Part shown: piece after piece, positions 8,584 to 16,081 of the stretch
Layout: each line of letters opens with the position of its first letter
Position numbering within the stretch: position 1 is the stretch's first letter
Assembly: GCA_963730165.1 (NCBI GenBank)
Contig: CAVSQS010000001.1
Span: 1 to 64,000 of the forward strand
DNA from: DASSQJ01 sp963730165
GTDB taxonomy: Bacteria; Actinomycetota; Actinomycetes; Actinomycetales; Dermatophilaceae
Length of the DNA: 64,000 nucleotides
Direction of reading: 5' to 3'
The notes under the pieces: model-generated
Told to the model about the DNA's origin: nothing
Seen by the model: the letters and a program-made list of their open reading frames with translations, nothing else
Databases searched by the model: none
Made by a program: the position numbers and the translations under genes

Positions 8584-9563
8584 TCGACTTCCGGTACCAC
8601 CTCGTCTCGATCGTCTCGATCTTCCTGGCGCTCGCCGTCGGCATCGTCCTCGGTGCGGGCCCGCTCCAGGGTGAGATCGGGGCGACGCTCAAGGACGAGG
8701 TCGCGGGCCTGCGCGACGACAAGGCGCAGCTGAACGACCAGCTCGACACCGCCCAGGCGGGTACCGAGGCCCGTGACGGCTACATCGCGGCGACCAACCC
8801 GATCGTCCTCGACGGTGCGCTGGCGGGGCGCACCGTCGCCCTCGTCGTGCTCCCGGGCGCCGACACCGGGGTCGCCGAGTCGACGACCGCCACGCTGACG
8901 AGCTCAGGGGCTCGGATCACCTCGACGACCAGGCTGACCGAGGACTGGGTATCGACGGTCGAGGCCACGACCTCGGTGCGGGACGCCGTCGTCACGCGGG
9001 TCGCCGGCGCCGCCGGGGTCGACCTCGCCGGCGCCGGGGACACCGCACCGCGCGACATCCTCCTCGCGACCCTCCTCGCCCGCCCGTCCGACACGACGGC
9101 GGTGCCGCTGGACGTCGTCGGCGCCCGTCGTGCCCTGGAGTCCCTCGCGGACGCCGACCTGCTGTCGCTCGACCTCCCGGGCCCGACCTATGAGCGGGCG
9201 GCCCTCGTCGTCGTCGTGTCCGGCACGGTGACGCAGGGGGAGCCGGACACGTGGGCCGAGACCGCCGGCCAGTGGGTCGATCTCACCGTCGCCCTCGAGC
9301 AGCGCTCGGAGGGTGCAGTGGTCGCCGCGGCAGTCGCCGCCGAGGGCGAGGGCGACTCCGTGCTGGAGACCCTGCGCGGCGACGCCACCGCGGCGCGGCA
9401 GGTGTCGAGCGTCGACGACGCCGATGACCCGATGGGCCAGGCCAGCATCAGCCACGCGCTCCTCGGCCAGATCGGGGGCACGGTCGGGCACTACGGCCTG
9501 GCCCCGGACGCCGAGGCGGCCTTCGCGCCCGTTCCGACGCCGACCCCCTCACCGACCCCGTGA
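8580..9563 (+). CDS. steB: SteB/MctB-like membrane-anchored protein
   Basis: A 327-residue protein of the family annotated both as copper transporter MctB (Rv1698) and as SteB. It has a short N-terminal cytoplasmic lead (MIDFRYHLVSI), one membrane helix (FLALAVGIVLGAG), a coiled coil (LKDEVAGLRDDKAQLNDQLDTA) and an extracytoplasmic alpha/beta domain. The C-terminus is a Pro/Thr tail. SteB works with SteA in cell separation; the copper-efflux role proposed for the mycobacterial protein is an alternative. GTG 8580 overlaps the steA stop. The partner cassette downstream begins at an overlapping GTG. Confidence 0.92.
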   Translation: MIDFRYHLVSIVSIFLALAVGIVLGAGPLQGEIGATLKDEVAGLRDDKAQLNDQLDTAQAGTEARDGYIAATNPIVLDGALAGRTVALVVLPGADTGVAESTTATLTSSGARITSTTRLTEDWVSTVEATTSVRDAVVTRVAGAAGVDLAGAGDTAPRDILLATLLARPSDTTAVPLDVVGARRALESLADADLLSLDLPGPTYERAALVVVVSGTVTQGEPDTWAETAGQWVDLTVALEQRSEGAVVAAAVAAEGEGDSVLETLRGDATAARQVSSVDDADDPMGQASISHALLGQIGGTVGHYGLAPDAEAAFAPVPTPTPSPTP

Positions 9564-10363
9564 GCGTGCGCCGGGCCATGCTCGCCGGGGCGGTCGCGGG
9601 GCTCGGCGCACGGGCCGCCCACCAGGCCCTGACCCGGACGGTCGCGTCGGCGCGCTGGACCCGAACCAACCACGCCGGTGACCCCGTGACCCTCCTCGAG
9701 GGGCCGGCCTACGTCGCCGGTGCCGCCGCCGGCGCCTCCCTCGGTGGGACGGCCGGCGTCGTCGCGGCGCTGGGGTCGGGCGCCTTCGGCGCTCTCGACG
9801 ACCTCGCCGGCGACGGCTCGTCGAAGGGGCTTCGCGGTCATCTCGGCGCTGCCGGACGCGGCGAGGTGACCACCGGTGCCGTCAAGGTCGTCGGCCTCGC
9901 CGCCACCGGGCTGCTCGCCGCGGCCGCGGCCGACCGGTCGGTGCCGGGTCGCGCCGGTCTCGACACGCTCGTCGGGGGGGCCGTCATCGCCGGCACGGCG
10001 AACCTCGCCAACCTCCTCGACCTCCGACCGGGACGCGCGCTCAAGGCCGTCCTCGCGGCGTCCGTGCCGCTGCTGACCGCGCCCGAGGGCCGGGTCGCGG
10101 CCGCGGCGGCCGCGGGAGCCTCGACGGGCGTGCTCGGCCCGGATCTTGCGGGGCGAGCCATGCTCGGAGACACCGGCGCCAATGCCGCCGGTGCCCTCGT
10201 CGGCACGGCCCTCGTGGAGCGGACCGGCCGCCGGGGCCGGCTCGCGGCCCTCGCCGTGCTCACCGCGGTGACGCTGGCCTCGGAGCGGGTGAGCTTCACC
10301 CGGGTCATCGAGTCCACGCCCGGGCTGCGCGAGCTCGACGCCTGGGGCCGGCCGCAGCGATGA
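9560..10363 (+). CDS. Small MraY/WecA-superfamily membrane protein (predicted prenyl-phosphate sugar-1-P transferase-like)
   Basis: A 267-residue Ala/Gly-rich, strongly hydrophobic protein. Motifs of the polyprenyl-phosphate HexNAc-1-phosphate transferase family are visible in order: TNHAGDPVTLLEG (36-48, like the N-terminal N..G..V....G motif), LDD (79-81, the Asp-Asp pair), NLANLLD (148-154) and GDTGAN (203-208). The C-terminal ERVSFTRVIE also recalls that family. It is about 100 residues shorter than MraY, so several membrane segments or loops are missing; whether it is a catalyst or a degenerate relative is open. It sits between steB and a MurJ-like flippase with GTGA/ATGA overlaps, which suggests work on a lipid-linked sugar. 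Homology is inferred by eye. Confidence 0.72.
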   Translation: MSVRRAMLAGAVAGLGARAAHQALTRTVASARWTRTNHAGDPVTLLEGPAYVAGAAAGASLGGTAGVVAALGSGAFGALDDLAGDGSSKGLRGHLGAAGRGEVTTGAVKVVGLAATGLLAAAAADRSVPGRAGLDTLVGGAVIAGTANLANLLDLRPGRALKAVLAASVPLLTAPEGRVAAAAAAGASTGVLGPDLAGRAMLGDTGANAAGALVGTALVERTGRRGRLAALAVLTAVTLASERVSFTRVIESTPGLRELDAWGRPQR

Positions 10364-11991
10364 CCGAGCGCCGGATCGCCGCGGGGATCGCCGGGGCCGC
10401 GGGGCTCATCGCGGCCATGACGATGCTCGCGCGGGTCGCGGGGTTCGCCCGCATCCTCGTCTTCACCGACTCGGTGCGCACCCAGGGCGTCGGCGACATC
10501 TACCAGAGCGTCAACGCCCTGCCGAACGTCGTCTTCGAGATCGCGGCCGGCGGGACCTTGGCCGCCGCCGCCGTTCCCCTCATCGCCCACCGGATCGGGA
10601 CGGGCCAGCGGGACCGGGCCGACCGGGCCGCGTCGGTGCTGCTCACCTGGGTGCTCCTCGCGCTCGTCCCGCTGGGGCTGGGTCTCGCGCTCGCTGCGGG
10701 GCCGGTCGCGTCCGCGCTCGTCACCGGCTCCGACAGCCAGGCCCACGAGGTCGCCGTGCGGTTGCTGCGGATCTTCTCGCTCCAGGTGCCGCTCTACGGC
10801 GTCGGCATCATCCTCACCGCCCTGCTCCACGCACATCGGCGCTTCCTCGCCGCGGCGCTGGCTCCCTTCCTCTCCTCGCTGGTCGTCCTCGGCTCCTACC
10901 TGTGGTACGGCTCGCTCACCGCCGGCGAGACCGACCCGGGTCTGGTGCCCGACGAGGCCATCAGCGTGCTCGGTTGGGGGACCACCCTCGGCGTGGTCGT
11001 GCTCTCGCTCCCGCTGCTCGTGCCCGCTCTCGCCACGGGGTGGCGATGGCGGCCCTCGGTGCGCCTACCCCGCGAGGACCTGCGCCGTGTGGGGGCGCTC
11101 GCCGGAGCCGGCGTCATCGCCCTGACCGCGCAGCAGACGGCGGTGCTCGCGACGATCTGGCTGGCGAAGGAGTCCGGGGGGCGAGCGACGTTCTCGGTCT
11201 ACACCTACGTCCAGGCGGTCTACCTCCTGCCCTACGCCGTCCTCGCGGTCCCCCTGGCACAGAGTGCGTTCCCGGCTCTCGCGACGCGCACCGGCGCTGG
11301 TGAGGAGACGACCGGAACCCTGGCGCGCGCCGTGCGTGCGGTCCTGGTCCTCACGGGGCTGTCGGCCGGGGTGCTCATCGCCGCCGCTCCCGCCGTCGGC
11401 GCCTTCTTCGGTGTCCTCGACGCCCGCCGCGGCGCCGAGGGAGCCTCCCCCGAGGCACTCGCCGCGATGCCGACGGCGCTCACCGCGTACGCGCCCGGCC
11501 TCGTCGGTTTCGGACTGGTGGCCCTGCTCACCCGGGCCCTCTACGTCCGTGGCCGACCGACCGACGCAGCGCTCGCCACGGCGCTCGGCTGGGTCCTGGC
11601 CGCCGTCCCGCCGCTGGTCGTCCTCGGATCCGGGGACGGCCCCGCACGGACGCTGTGGACCCTCGGCCTGTGGTCCGCGATCGGGATGACCGTCGCGGGC
11701 GTCGGCCTGGTGCTGCTCGTCCGCCGCACCTGGGGGCCGGCCGCGACGGCGGGCGCCGGGCGCACGACCGGTGCCGTGCTCGTCGCGATCGCCGTCGAGT
11801 GGGCCGTCGGCGACCTCGTGACGCGCGGTCGTGTCATGGACGGCTTCGGGGAGGCGCTGGTCGTCGGAGTCCTCGCCGGGGCGGCAGCCCTCGTGTCCGG
11901 CCTGCTCGTGCTCGGCATCGGCGACCGGGACATGATGCGGGAGGTCCGCGCGCGTGGTCGGGCACGCCGGCGGGCGGGAGCGGACCGATGA
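10360..11991 (+). CDS. MurJ/MviN-family lipid flippase
   Basis: A 543-residue MATE-like (MOP superfamily) membrane protein with about 14 hydrophobic segments. The N-terminus has the MurJ pattern: ARVAGFARILVFTDS, then YQSVNALPNVVFEIAAGG, followed by RLLRIFSLQVPLYGVG. MurJ proteins flip lipid II or other undecaprenyl-linked sugars. Actinobacteria usually carry an essential MurJ near the replication origin, so this may be a second copy with another cargo. It overlaps its neighbours on both sides by ATGA, tying it to the MraY-like protein and the glycosyltransferase. Confidence 0.9.
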   Translation: MTERRIAAGIAGAAGLIAAMTMLARVAGFARILVFTDSVRTQGVGDIYQSVNALPNVVFEIAAGGTLAAAAVPLIAHRIGTGQRDRADRAASVLLTWVLLALVPLGLGLALAAGPVASALVTGSDSQAHEVAVRLLRIFSLQVPLYGVGIILTALLHAHRRFLAAALAPFLSSLVVLGSYLWYGSLTAGETDPGLVPDEAISVLGWGTTLGVVVLSLPLLVPALATGWRWRPSVRLPREDLRRVGALAGAGVIALTAQQTAVLATIWLAKESGGRATFSVYTYVQAVYLLPYAVLAVPLAQSAFPALATRTGAGEETTGTLARAVRAVLVLTGLSAGVLIAAAPAVGAFFGVLDARRGAEGASPEALAAMPTALTAYAPGLVGFGLVALLTRALYVRGRPTDAALATALGWVLAAVPPLVVLGSGDGPARTLWTLGLWSAIGMTVAGVGLVLLVRRTWGPAATAGAGRTTGAVLVAIAVEWAVGDLVTRGRVMDGFGEALVVGVLAGAAALVSGLLVLGIGDRDMMREVRARGRARRRAGADR

Positions 11992-13082
11992 GGGTGCTGC
12001 TCGTGCTCGGCACGAGTGCAGGAGGCGTGGGCACCCACGTCGCGATGCTCGTGCGATGCCTGTCGCAGGCGGGCCACACGGTGCTCGTCGCCTGTCCGTC
12101 GGAGGTGGGGCAGCGGTTCGACTTCGCCGACGCCGCGGGCGTCAGCGCGCTCGACATCTCCGACCGGCCCCACCCCCTCCACGACGTCCGGGCGCTGCGC
12201 GAGCTTCGAGCCCTCACCCGGGGCGCCGACGTCGTGCACGCCCACGGGCTGCGCGCGGCGGCGCTCGCTGCGCTCGCGACCACCCGGAGCGGCGTGCCGG
12301 TCGTCGCCACCCTGCACAACGCGGCACCGGCCGGGATGCTCACCGGCTCGGTCTACGCCGGCCTCGAACGGGTCGTCGCCCGCGGCTGCGCCGTCGTCCT
12401 CGGCGTCTCCGACGACCTGGTCCGGCGGATGCGGCGGCTCGGTGCCCGGCGCACGGCGCTGGCCGTCGTGCCCCCGCCGCCGCCGCGCACCCCCCGGCGC
12501 GACCGCTACGCGGTGCACGCCGCCCTCGGCATCGACGCCCGCACCTCCCTCGTCGTCGTCCTCGCGCGCCTGGCGCCGCAGAAGGGGCTCGACCTGCTCC
12601 TCGACGCCCACCGCGACCTCACCGACCTCGACCTGCTGACGGTGGTCGCCGGTGACGGCCCGCTGCGCGGTGGGCTCCAGGCACGGATCGACGCCGAGGG
12701 GCTGCCGGTCCGCCTCCTCGGCCGACGGGAGGACGTTCCCGACCTGCTGAGCGCCGCTGACGTCGTCGTCTCCGCTGCGCGCTGGGAGGGCCAGCCCGTC
12801 GGGCTGCAGGAGGCGCTGCAGGCAGGAGCCGCGATCGTCGCCACGGACGTCGGGGGCACCGCCGCCGTCGTCGGTGACGCCGCCCTGCTCGTGCCGACCG
12901 AGGACGCCACTTCGCTGTCCCGCGCGGTCCGCGAGGTCGTGACGTACGGTGCCGTTCGCGACGACCTCCGCTCCAAGGCCGTCGAGCGTGCGGACCTGCT
13001 CCCGACCGAGGCGGACGCGCTCGCGGCGGTGCTCGCGGCGTACGCCGAGGCCGGTGCCGGGCGGGGCGGGTCCGCGGGCTGA
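11988..13082 (+). CDS. Glycosyltransferase, GT4-type (GT-B fold)
   Basis: A 364-residue retaining glycosyltransferase. The N-terminal domain has the acceptor-side GTSAGGVGTHVAMLV loop and DVVHAHGLRA. The C-terminal nucleotide-sugar domain has RLAPQKGLDLLLDAH, LLGRREDVPDLLSAADVVV and the E-x7-E motif in EGQPVGLQEALQAG. There is no signal peptide or membrane segment, so it acts on the cytoplasmic side. It starts at ATG 11988 overlapping the MurJ-like stop. Context suggests it adds a sugar to the lipid-linked product handled by the two genes before it; donor and acceptor are unknown. Confidence 0.92.
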   Translation: MRVLLVLGTSAGGVGTHVAMLVRCLSQAGHTVLVACPSEVGQRFDFADAAGVSALDISDRPHPLHDVRALRELRALTRGADVVHAHGLRAAALAALATTRSGVPVVATLHNAAPAGMLTGSVYAGLERVVARGCAVVLGVSDDLVRRMRRLGARRTALAVVPPPPPRTPRRDRYAVHAALGIDARTSLVVVLARLAPQKGLDLLLDAHRDLTDLDLLTVVAGDGPLRGGLQARIDAEGLPVRLLGRREDVPDLLSAADVVVSAARWEGQPVGLQEALQAGAAIVATDVGGTAAVVGDAALLVPTEDATSLSRAVREVVTYGAVRDDLRSKAVERADLLPTEADALAAVLAAYAEAGAGRGGSAG

Positions 13083-13134
13083 GAACACCCGGCGCGCCGG
13101 ACGGCGTCGGCATGAGCGGGGTCCCTCGATGACG

Positions 13135-13140
13135 TATCGT
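13135..13140 (+). promoter_or_regulatory. Candidate -10 element of pyrG
   Basis: TATCGT ends 8 bases before GTG 13149. With no ribosome binding site in between, this suggests a leaderless or nearly leaderless pyrG mRNA. Confidence 0.45.
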
Positions 13141-13148
13141 TGAAGCCC

Positions 13149-14861
13149 GTGGTGGCTCAGACGAAACAGATCTTCGTGACCGGAGGAGTCGCCTCCTCGC
13201 TCGGCAAGGGGCTCACGGCCTCCTCGCTCGGACACCTGCTGCGGGCCCGTGGCCTGCGGGTCACGATGCAGAAGCTCGACCCGTACCTCAACGTCGACCC
13301 GGGCACGATGAACCCGTTCCAGCACGGCGAGGTGTTCGTCACCGACGACGGGGCCGAGACCGACCTCGACATCGGCCACTACGAACGCTTCCTCGACGTC
13401 AACCTCCGGGGCAGTGCCAACGTGACGACGGGCCAGGTGTACAACCGGGTCATCCAGAAGGAGCGGCGTGGGGAGTTCCTCGGTGACACGGTGCAGGTCA
13501 TCCCGCACATCACCAACGAGCTCAAGGACCGGATGCGAGCCCAGGCGGCGGGTTCTCCGGGGGTCTCGGACGCCGACGCGCCCGACGTCATCATCACCGA
13601 GATCGGCGGCACCGTCGGTGACATCGAGTCGCTGCCGTTCCTCGAGGCCGCCCGCCAGGTCAGGCACGACCTGGGCCGCGACAGCGTGTTCTTCCTCCAC
13701 GTCTCGCTCGTGCCCTACCTCGCCCCGAGTGGCGAGCTGAAGACCAAGCCCACCCAACACTCGGTGGCCGCGCTCCGCCAGGTGGGCATCCAGCCCGACG
13801 CCCTCGTCCTGCGGGCCGACCGGGAGATCCCCGAGGGGATCAAGCGCAAGATCAGCCTCATGTGCGACGTCGACCAGGAGGCCTGCGCCGCCGCGGTCGA
13901 TGCCCCCAGCATCTACGACATCCCGAAGGTCCTCCACCGCGAGGGGCTCGACGCCTACGTCGTCCGGCGGCTCGGGCTGACCTTCCGCGACGTGGACTGG
14001 ACCGACTGGGACCTCCTCCTGGAACGGGTCCACCGACCCGAGCACGAGGTCGAGGTCGCCCTCGTCGGCAAGTACGTCGACCTCCCGGACGCCTACCTCT
14101 CGGTCACCGAGGCACTGCGCGCCGGCGGGTTCCACCACGACGCGCGGGTACGCATCCGCTGGGTCACCTCGGACGACTGCGAGACCGATGCCGGCGCCCA
14201 GCGTGCTCTCGGCGGCGTCGACGCCGTCCTCGTCCCGGGCGGGTTCGGCATCCGCGGTATCGAGGGCAAGGTCGGTGCCCTGCGCTGGGCCCGCGAGCGC
14301 CTCGTGCCGACCCTCGGCATCTGCCTCGGGCTGCAGTGCATGGTCATCGAGTTCGCCCGGAACGTCGCCGGCATCGACGGGGCGAGCTCGACCGAGTTCG
14401 ACCCCGACACGCCCGCCCCCGTCATCGCGACGATGGAGGAGCAGAAGGCGTTCGTCGACGGCGCCGGCGACCTCGGCGGCACGATGCGTCTCGGCAGCCA
14501 GCGGGCCACGCTCGTCCCCGGCACGCTCGTCGCGGCGGCGTACGGTGCGACGCACGCCGACGAGCGCCACCGTCACCGCTACGAGGTCAACGAGGCCTAT
14601 CGTGAGCGGCTCACCGAGGCCGGGCTCGTCATCTCCGGGACGCACCCCGACCTCGGTCTCGTCGAGTTCGTCGAGCTCCCACCCGACGTCCACCCGTACT
14701 ACGTGTCGACCCAGGCCCACCCCGAGTTCAAGTCGCGCCCGACCCGCGCCCACCCGCTGTTCGCCGGGCTCGTCGGGGCTGCGATCGAGCAGCAGCGGGC
14801 TGCCCGCCTCGTGGAGGTCGAGCGCCCCCGCGCGAGCGAGCCTGCCGACGCCCGTGCCTGA
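13149..14861 (+). CDS. pyrG: CTP synthase
   Basis: About 570 residues. The amidoligase domain begins TKQIFVTGGVASSLGKGLTA with its P-loop-like SSLGKG, followed by DPYLNVDPGTMNP and ITEIGGTVGDIES. The C-terminal class I glutaminase domain has GGFG, the nucleophile Cys in GICLGLQCMV, and the His-Glu of AHPEFKSRP. It converts UTP to CTP using glutamine and ATP. The start is chosen at GTG 13149 because TATCGT lies 8 bases upstream; TTG 13140 and GTG 13152 are alternatives. It overlaps the Nudix gene by 8 bases. Confidence 0.96.
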   Translation: MVAQTKQIFVTGGVASSLGKGLTASSLGHLLRARGLRVTMQKLDPYLNVDPGTMNPFQHGEVFVTDDGAETDLDIGHYERFLDVNLRGSANVTTGQVYNRVIQKERRGEFLGDTVQVIPHITNELKDRMRAQAAGSPGVSDADAPDVIITEIGGTVGDIESLPFLEAARQVRHDLGRDSVFFLHVSLVPYLAPSGELKTKPTQHSVAALRQVGIQPDALVLRADREIPEGIKRKISLMCDVDQEACAAAVDAPSIYDIPKVLHREGLDAYVVRRLGLTFRDVDWTDWDLLLERVHRPEHEVEVALVGKYVDLPDAYLSVTEALRAGGFHHDARVRIRWVTSDDCETDAGAQRALGGVDAVLVPGGFGIRGIEGKVGALRWARERLVPTLGICLGLQCMVIEFARNVAGIDGASSTEFDPDTPAPVIATMEEQKAFVDGAGDLGGTMRLGSQRATLVPGTLVAAAYGATHADERHRHRYEVNEAYRERLTEAGLVISGTHPDLGLVEFVELPPDVHPYYVSTQAHPEFKSRPTRAHPLFAGLVGAAIEQQRAARLVEVERPRASEPADARA

Positions 14862-15507
14862 CGCCACGGACCCGCAGCCGCTGCGCGACGAGCCCGACCC
14901 GGCCGAGGTGATCGAGCGCGAGGTGGTCCACGACGGCCTCGTCTGGGACGTGGTGCGCGACCGGTTCGACCTCGGCGAGGCCGGCCGGCTCACCCGCGAG
15001 TACGTCGACCACACCGGGGCCGTCGCGGTCCTCGCCCTCGACGAGGACGACCGGGTCCTCGTCATCCGGCAGTACCGCCACCCGGTGCGGGCCCACCTCT
15101 GGGAGATCCCCGCCGGGCTGCTCGACGTCGACGGTGAGCCACCGCTCGAGGCCGCTGCCCGCGAGCTGCGCGAGGAGGCCGACCTGACCGCGACCCGCTG
15201 GGACGTGCTCGTCGACTACCTCTCGACCCCGGGTGGCTCCACCGAGGGCCTGCGGATCTACCTCGCCCGGGACGTCACCGAGGTCCCCGAGGACGAGCGC
15301 CACGAGCGCACCGGCGAGGAGCTCGGGATGCCCACCCGGTGGGTCCCGCTGACCGAGCTCGTCGACGCGGTGCTCGCCGGCCGGGTGCACAGCCCGAGCC
15401 TCGTCGTCGGCGTCCTCGCCGCGGCGGCGCTCCGCGCCCGCGGCTGGGCAGGCCTCCGACCGGCCGACGAGCCGTGGCCGGGCCGGGGACGAGGGCTCGG
15501 GGTGTGA
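14854..15507 (+). CDS. Nudix hydrolase, ADP-ribose pyrophosphatase type
   Basis: A 217-residue Nudix protein. The order ViRQYRHPV, WEIPAGLLDVDGE and the Nudix helix AAARELREEADLTA followed by STPGGSTEGLRIYLA is that of bacterial ADP-ribose pyrophosphatases. The Nudix box has one extra residue before the helix (AGLLDVDGEPP) and Asp in place of the final Gly. The catalytic REL-EE residues are intact. It overlaps the pyrG end, as in other actinobacteria (Rv1700 follows pyrG). GTG 14854 gives the most compact N-terminus. Exact substrate not proven. Confidence 0.92.
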   Translation: MPDATDPQPLRDEPDPAEVIEREVVHDGLVWDVVRDRFDLGEAGRLTREYVDHTGAVAVLALDEDDRVLVIRQYRHPVRAHLWEIPAGLLDVDGEPPLEAAARELREEADLTATRWDVLVDYLSTPGGSTEGLRIYLARDVTEVPEDERHERTGEELGMPTRWVPLTELVDAVLAGRVHSPSLVVGVLAAAALRARGWAGLRPADEPWPGRGRGLGV

Positions 15508-15537
15508 GGTCCCCGTCGGCGGGGTAACACTGATCAG

Positions 15538-16065
15538 GTGACGCTCAGCCGGGGATGGGATGATGGTGCCGTGGTCGACACGTTCGGCGGGATCCGCCGT
15601 TCGACCGCCTGGATGAAGGTGTCGGGCGAGTCGGACGAGGCGCTGCACGGAGACGCCACCTGCGCCTGCGGGGGATCTCCCGACGGGGCGTGCTTCGACG
15701 AGTGCTGCGGGCCCATCCTGCGGGGCGAACGTCTGGCCCGCACCGCCGAGCAGCTGATGCGCTCGCGGTACACCGCCTACGCCGTCGCCGACGGCGACCA
15801 CCTCTTCCGCACCTGGCACCCCGCGACCCGGCCGGAGCACGTCGACCCCGACCCGTGGGTCCGCTGGGTCTCGCTGCAGGTCCTCGACACCGTGGCGGGG
15901 CGGGAGCAGGACGACGACGGGGTCGTGGAGTTCCGTGCGCAGTGGGTGGCGGGAGAGGGCTCGACCCGGCAGCGCGGCGAGCTGCACGAGCGGAGCCGGT
16001 TCGAGCGGCGTGCCGGCCGCTGGTTCTACATCGGCAGGGAGGGCCGCCCGTCCGGCGACCGTTGA
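15538..16065 (+). CDS. YchJ-family (UPF0225) metal-binding protein
   Basis: A 175-residue protein with a Cys-rich N-terminal module (CACGGSPDGACFDECCGPIL, a SEC-C-like zinc knuckle) followed by the YchJ signature LARTAEQLMRSRYTAYAVAD, an NTF2-like fold core with WHPATRPEHV, and a C-terminal W-F-Y-I-G segment. Function of the family is unknown. The GTG at 15538 has AACACT seven bases upstream, a weak -10 that fits a leaderless mRNA; ATG 15613 is an alternative that would start just before the Cys module. It is convergent with the next gene. Confidence 0.85.
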   Translation: MTLSRGWDDGAVVDTFGGIRRSTAWMKVSGESDEALHGDATCACGGSPDGACFDECCGPILRGERLARTAEQLMRSRYTAYAVADGDHLFRTWHPATRPEHVDPDPWVRWVSLQVLDTVAGREQDDDGVVEFRAQWVAGEGSTRQRGELHERSRFERRAGRWFYIGREGRPSGDR

Positions 16066-16081
16066 CGGCCGGGTCCGTTCC

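Noticed and set aside
11541..15065. Minus-strand open frame of over 1100 codons opposite MurJ, the glycosyltransferase and pyrG
   Set aside because: It is antisense to three secure genes and has shadow composition; no start signal or domain.
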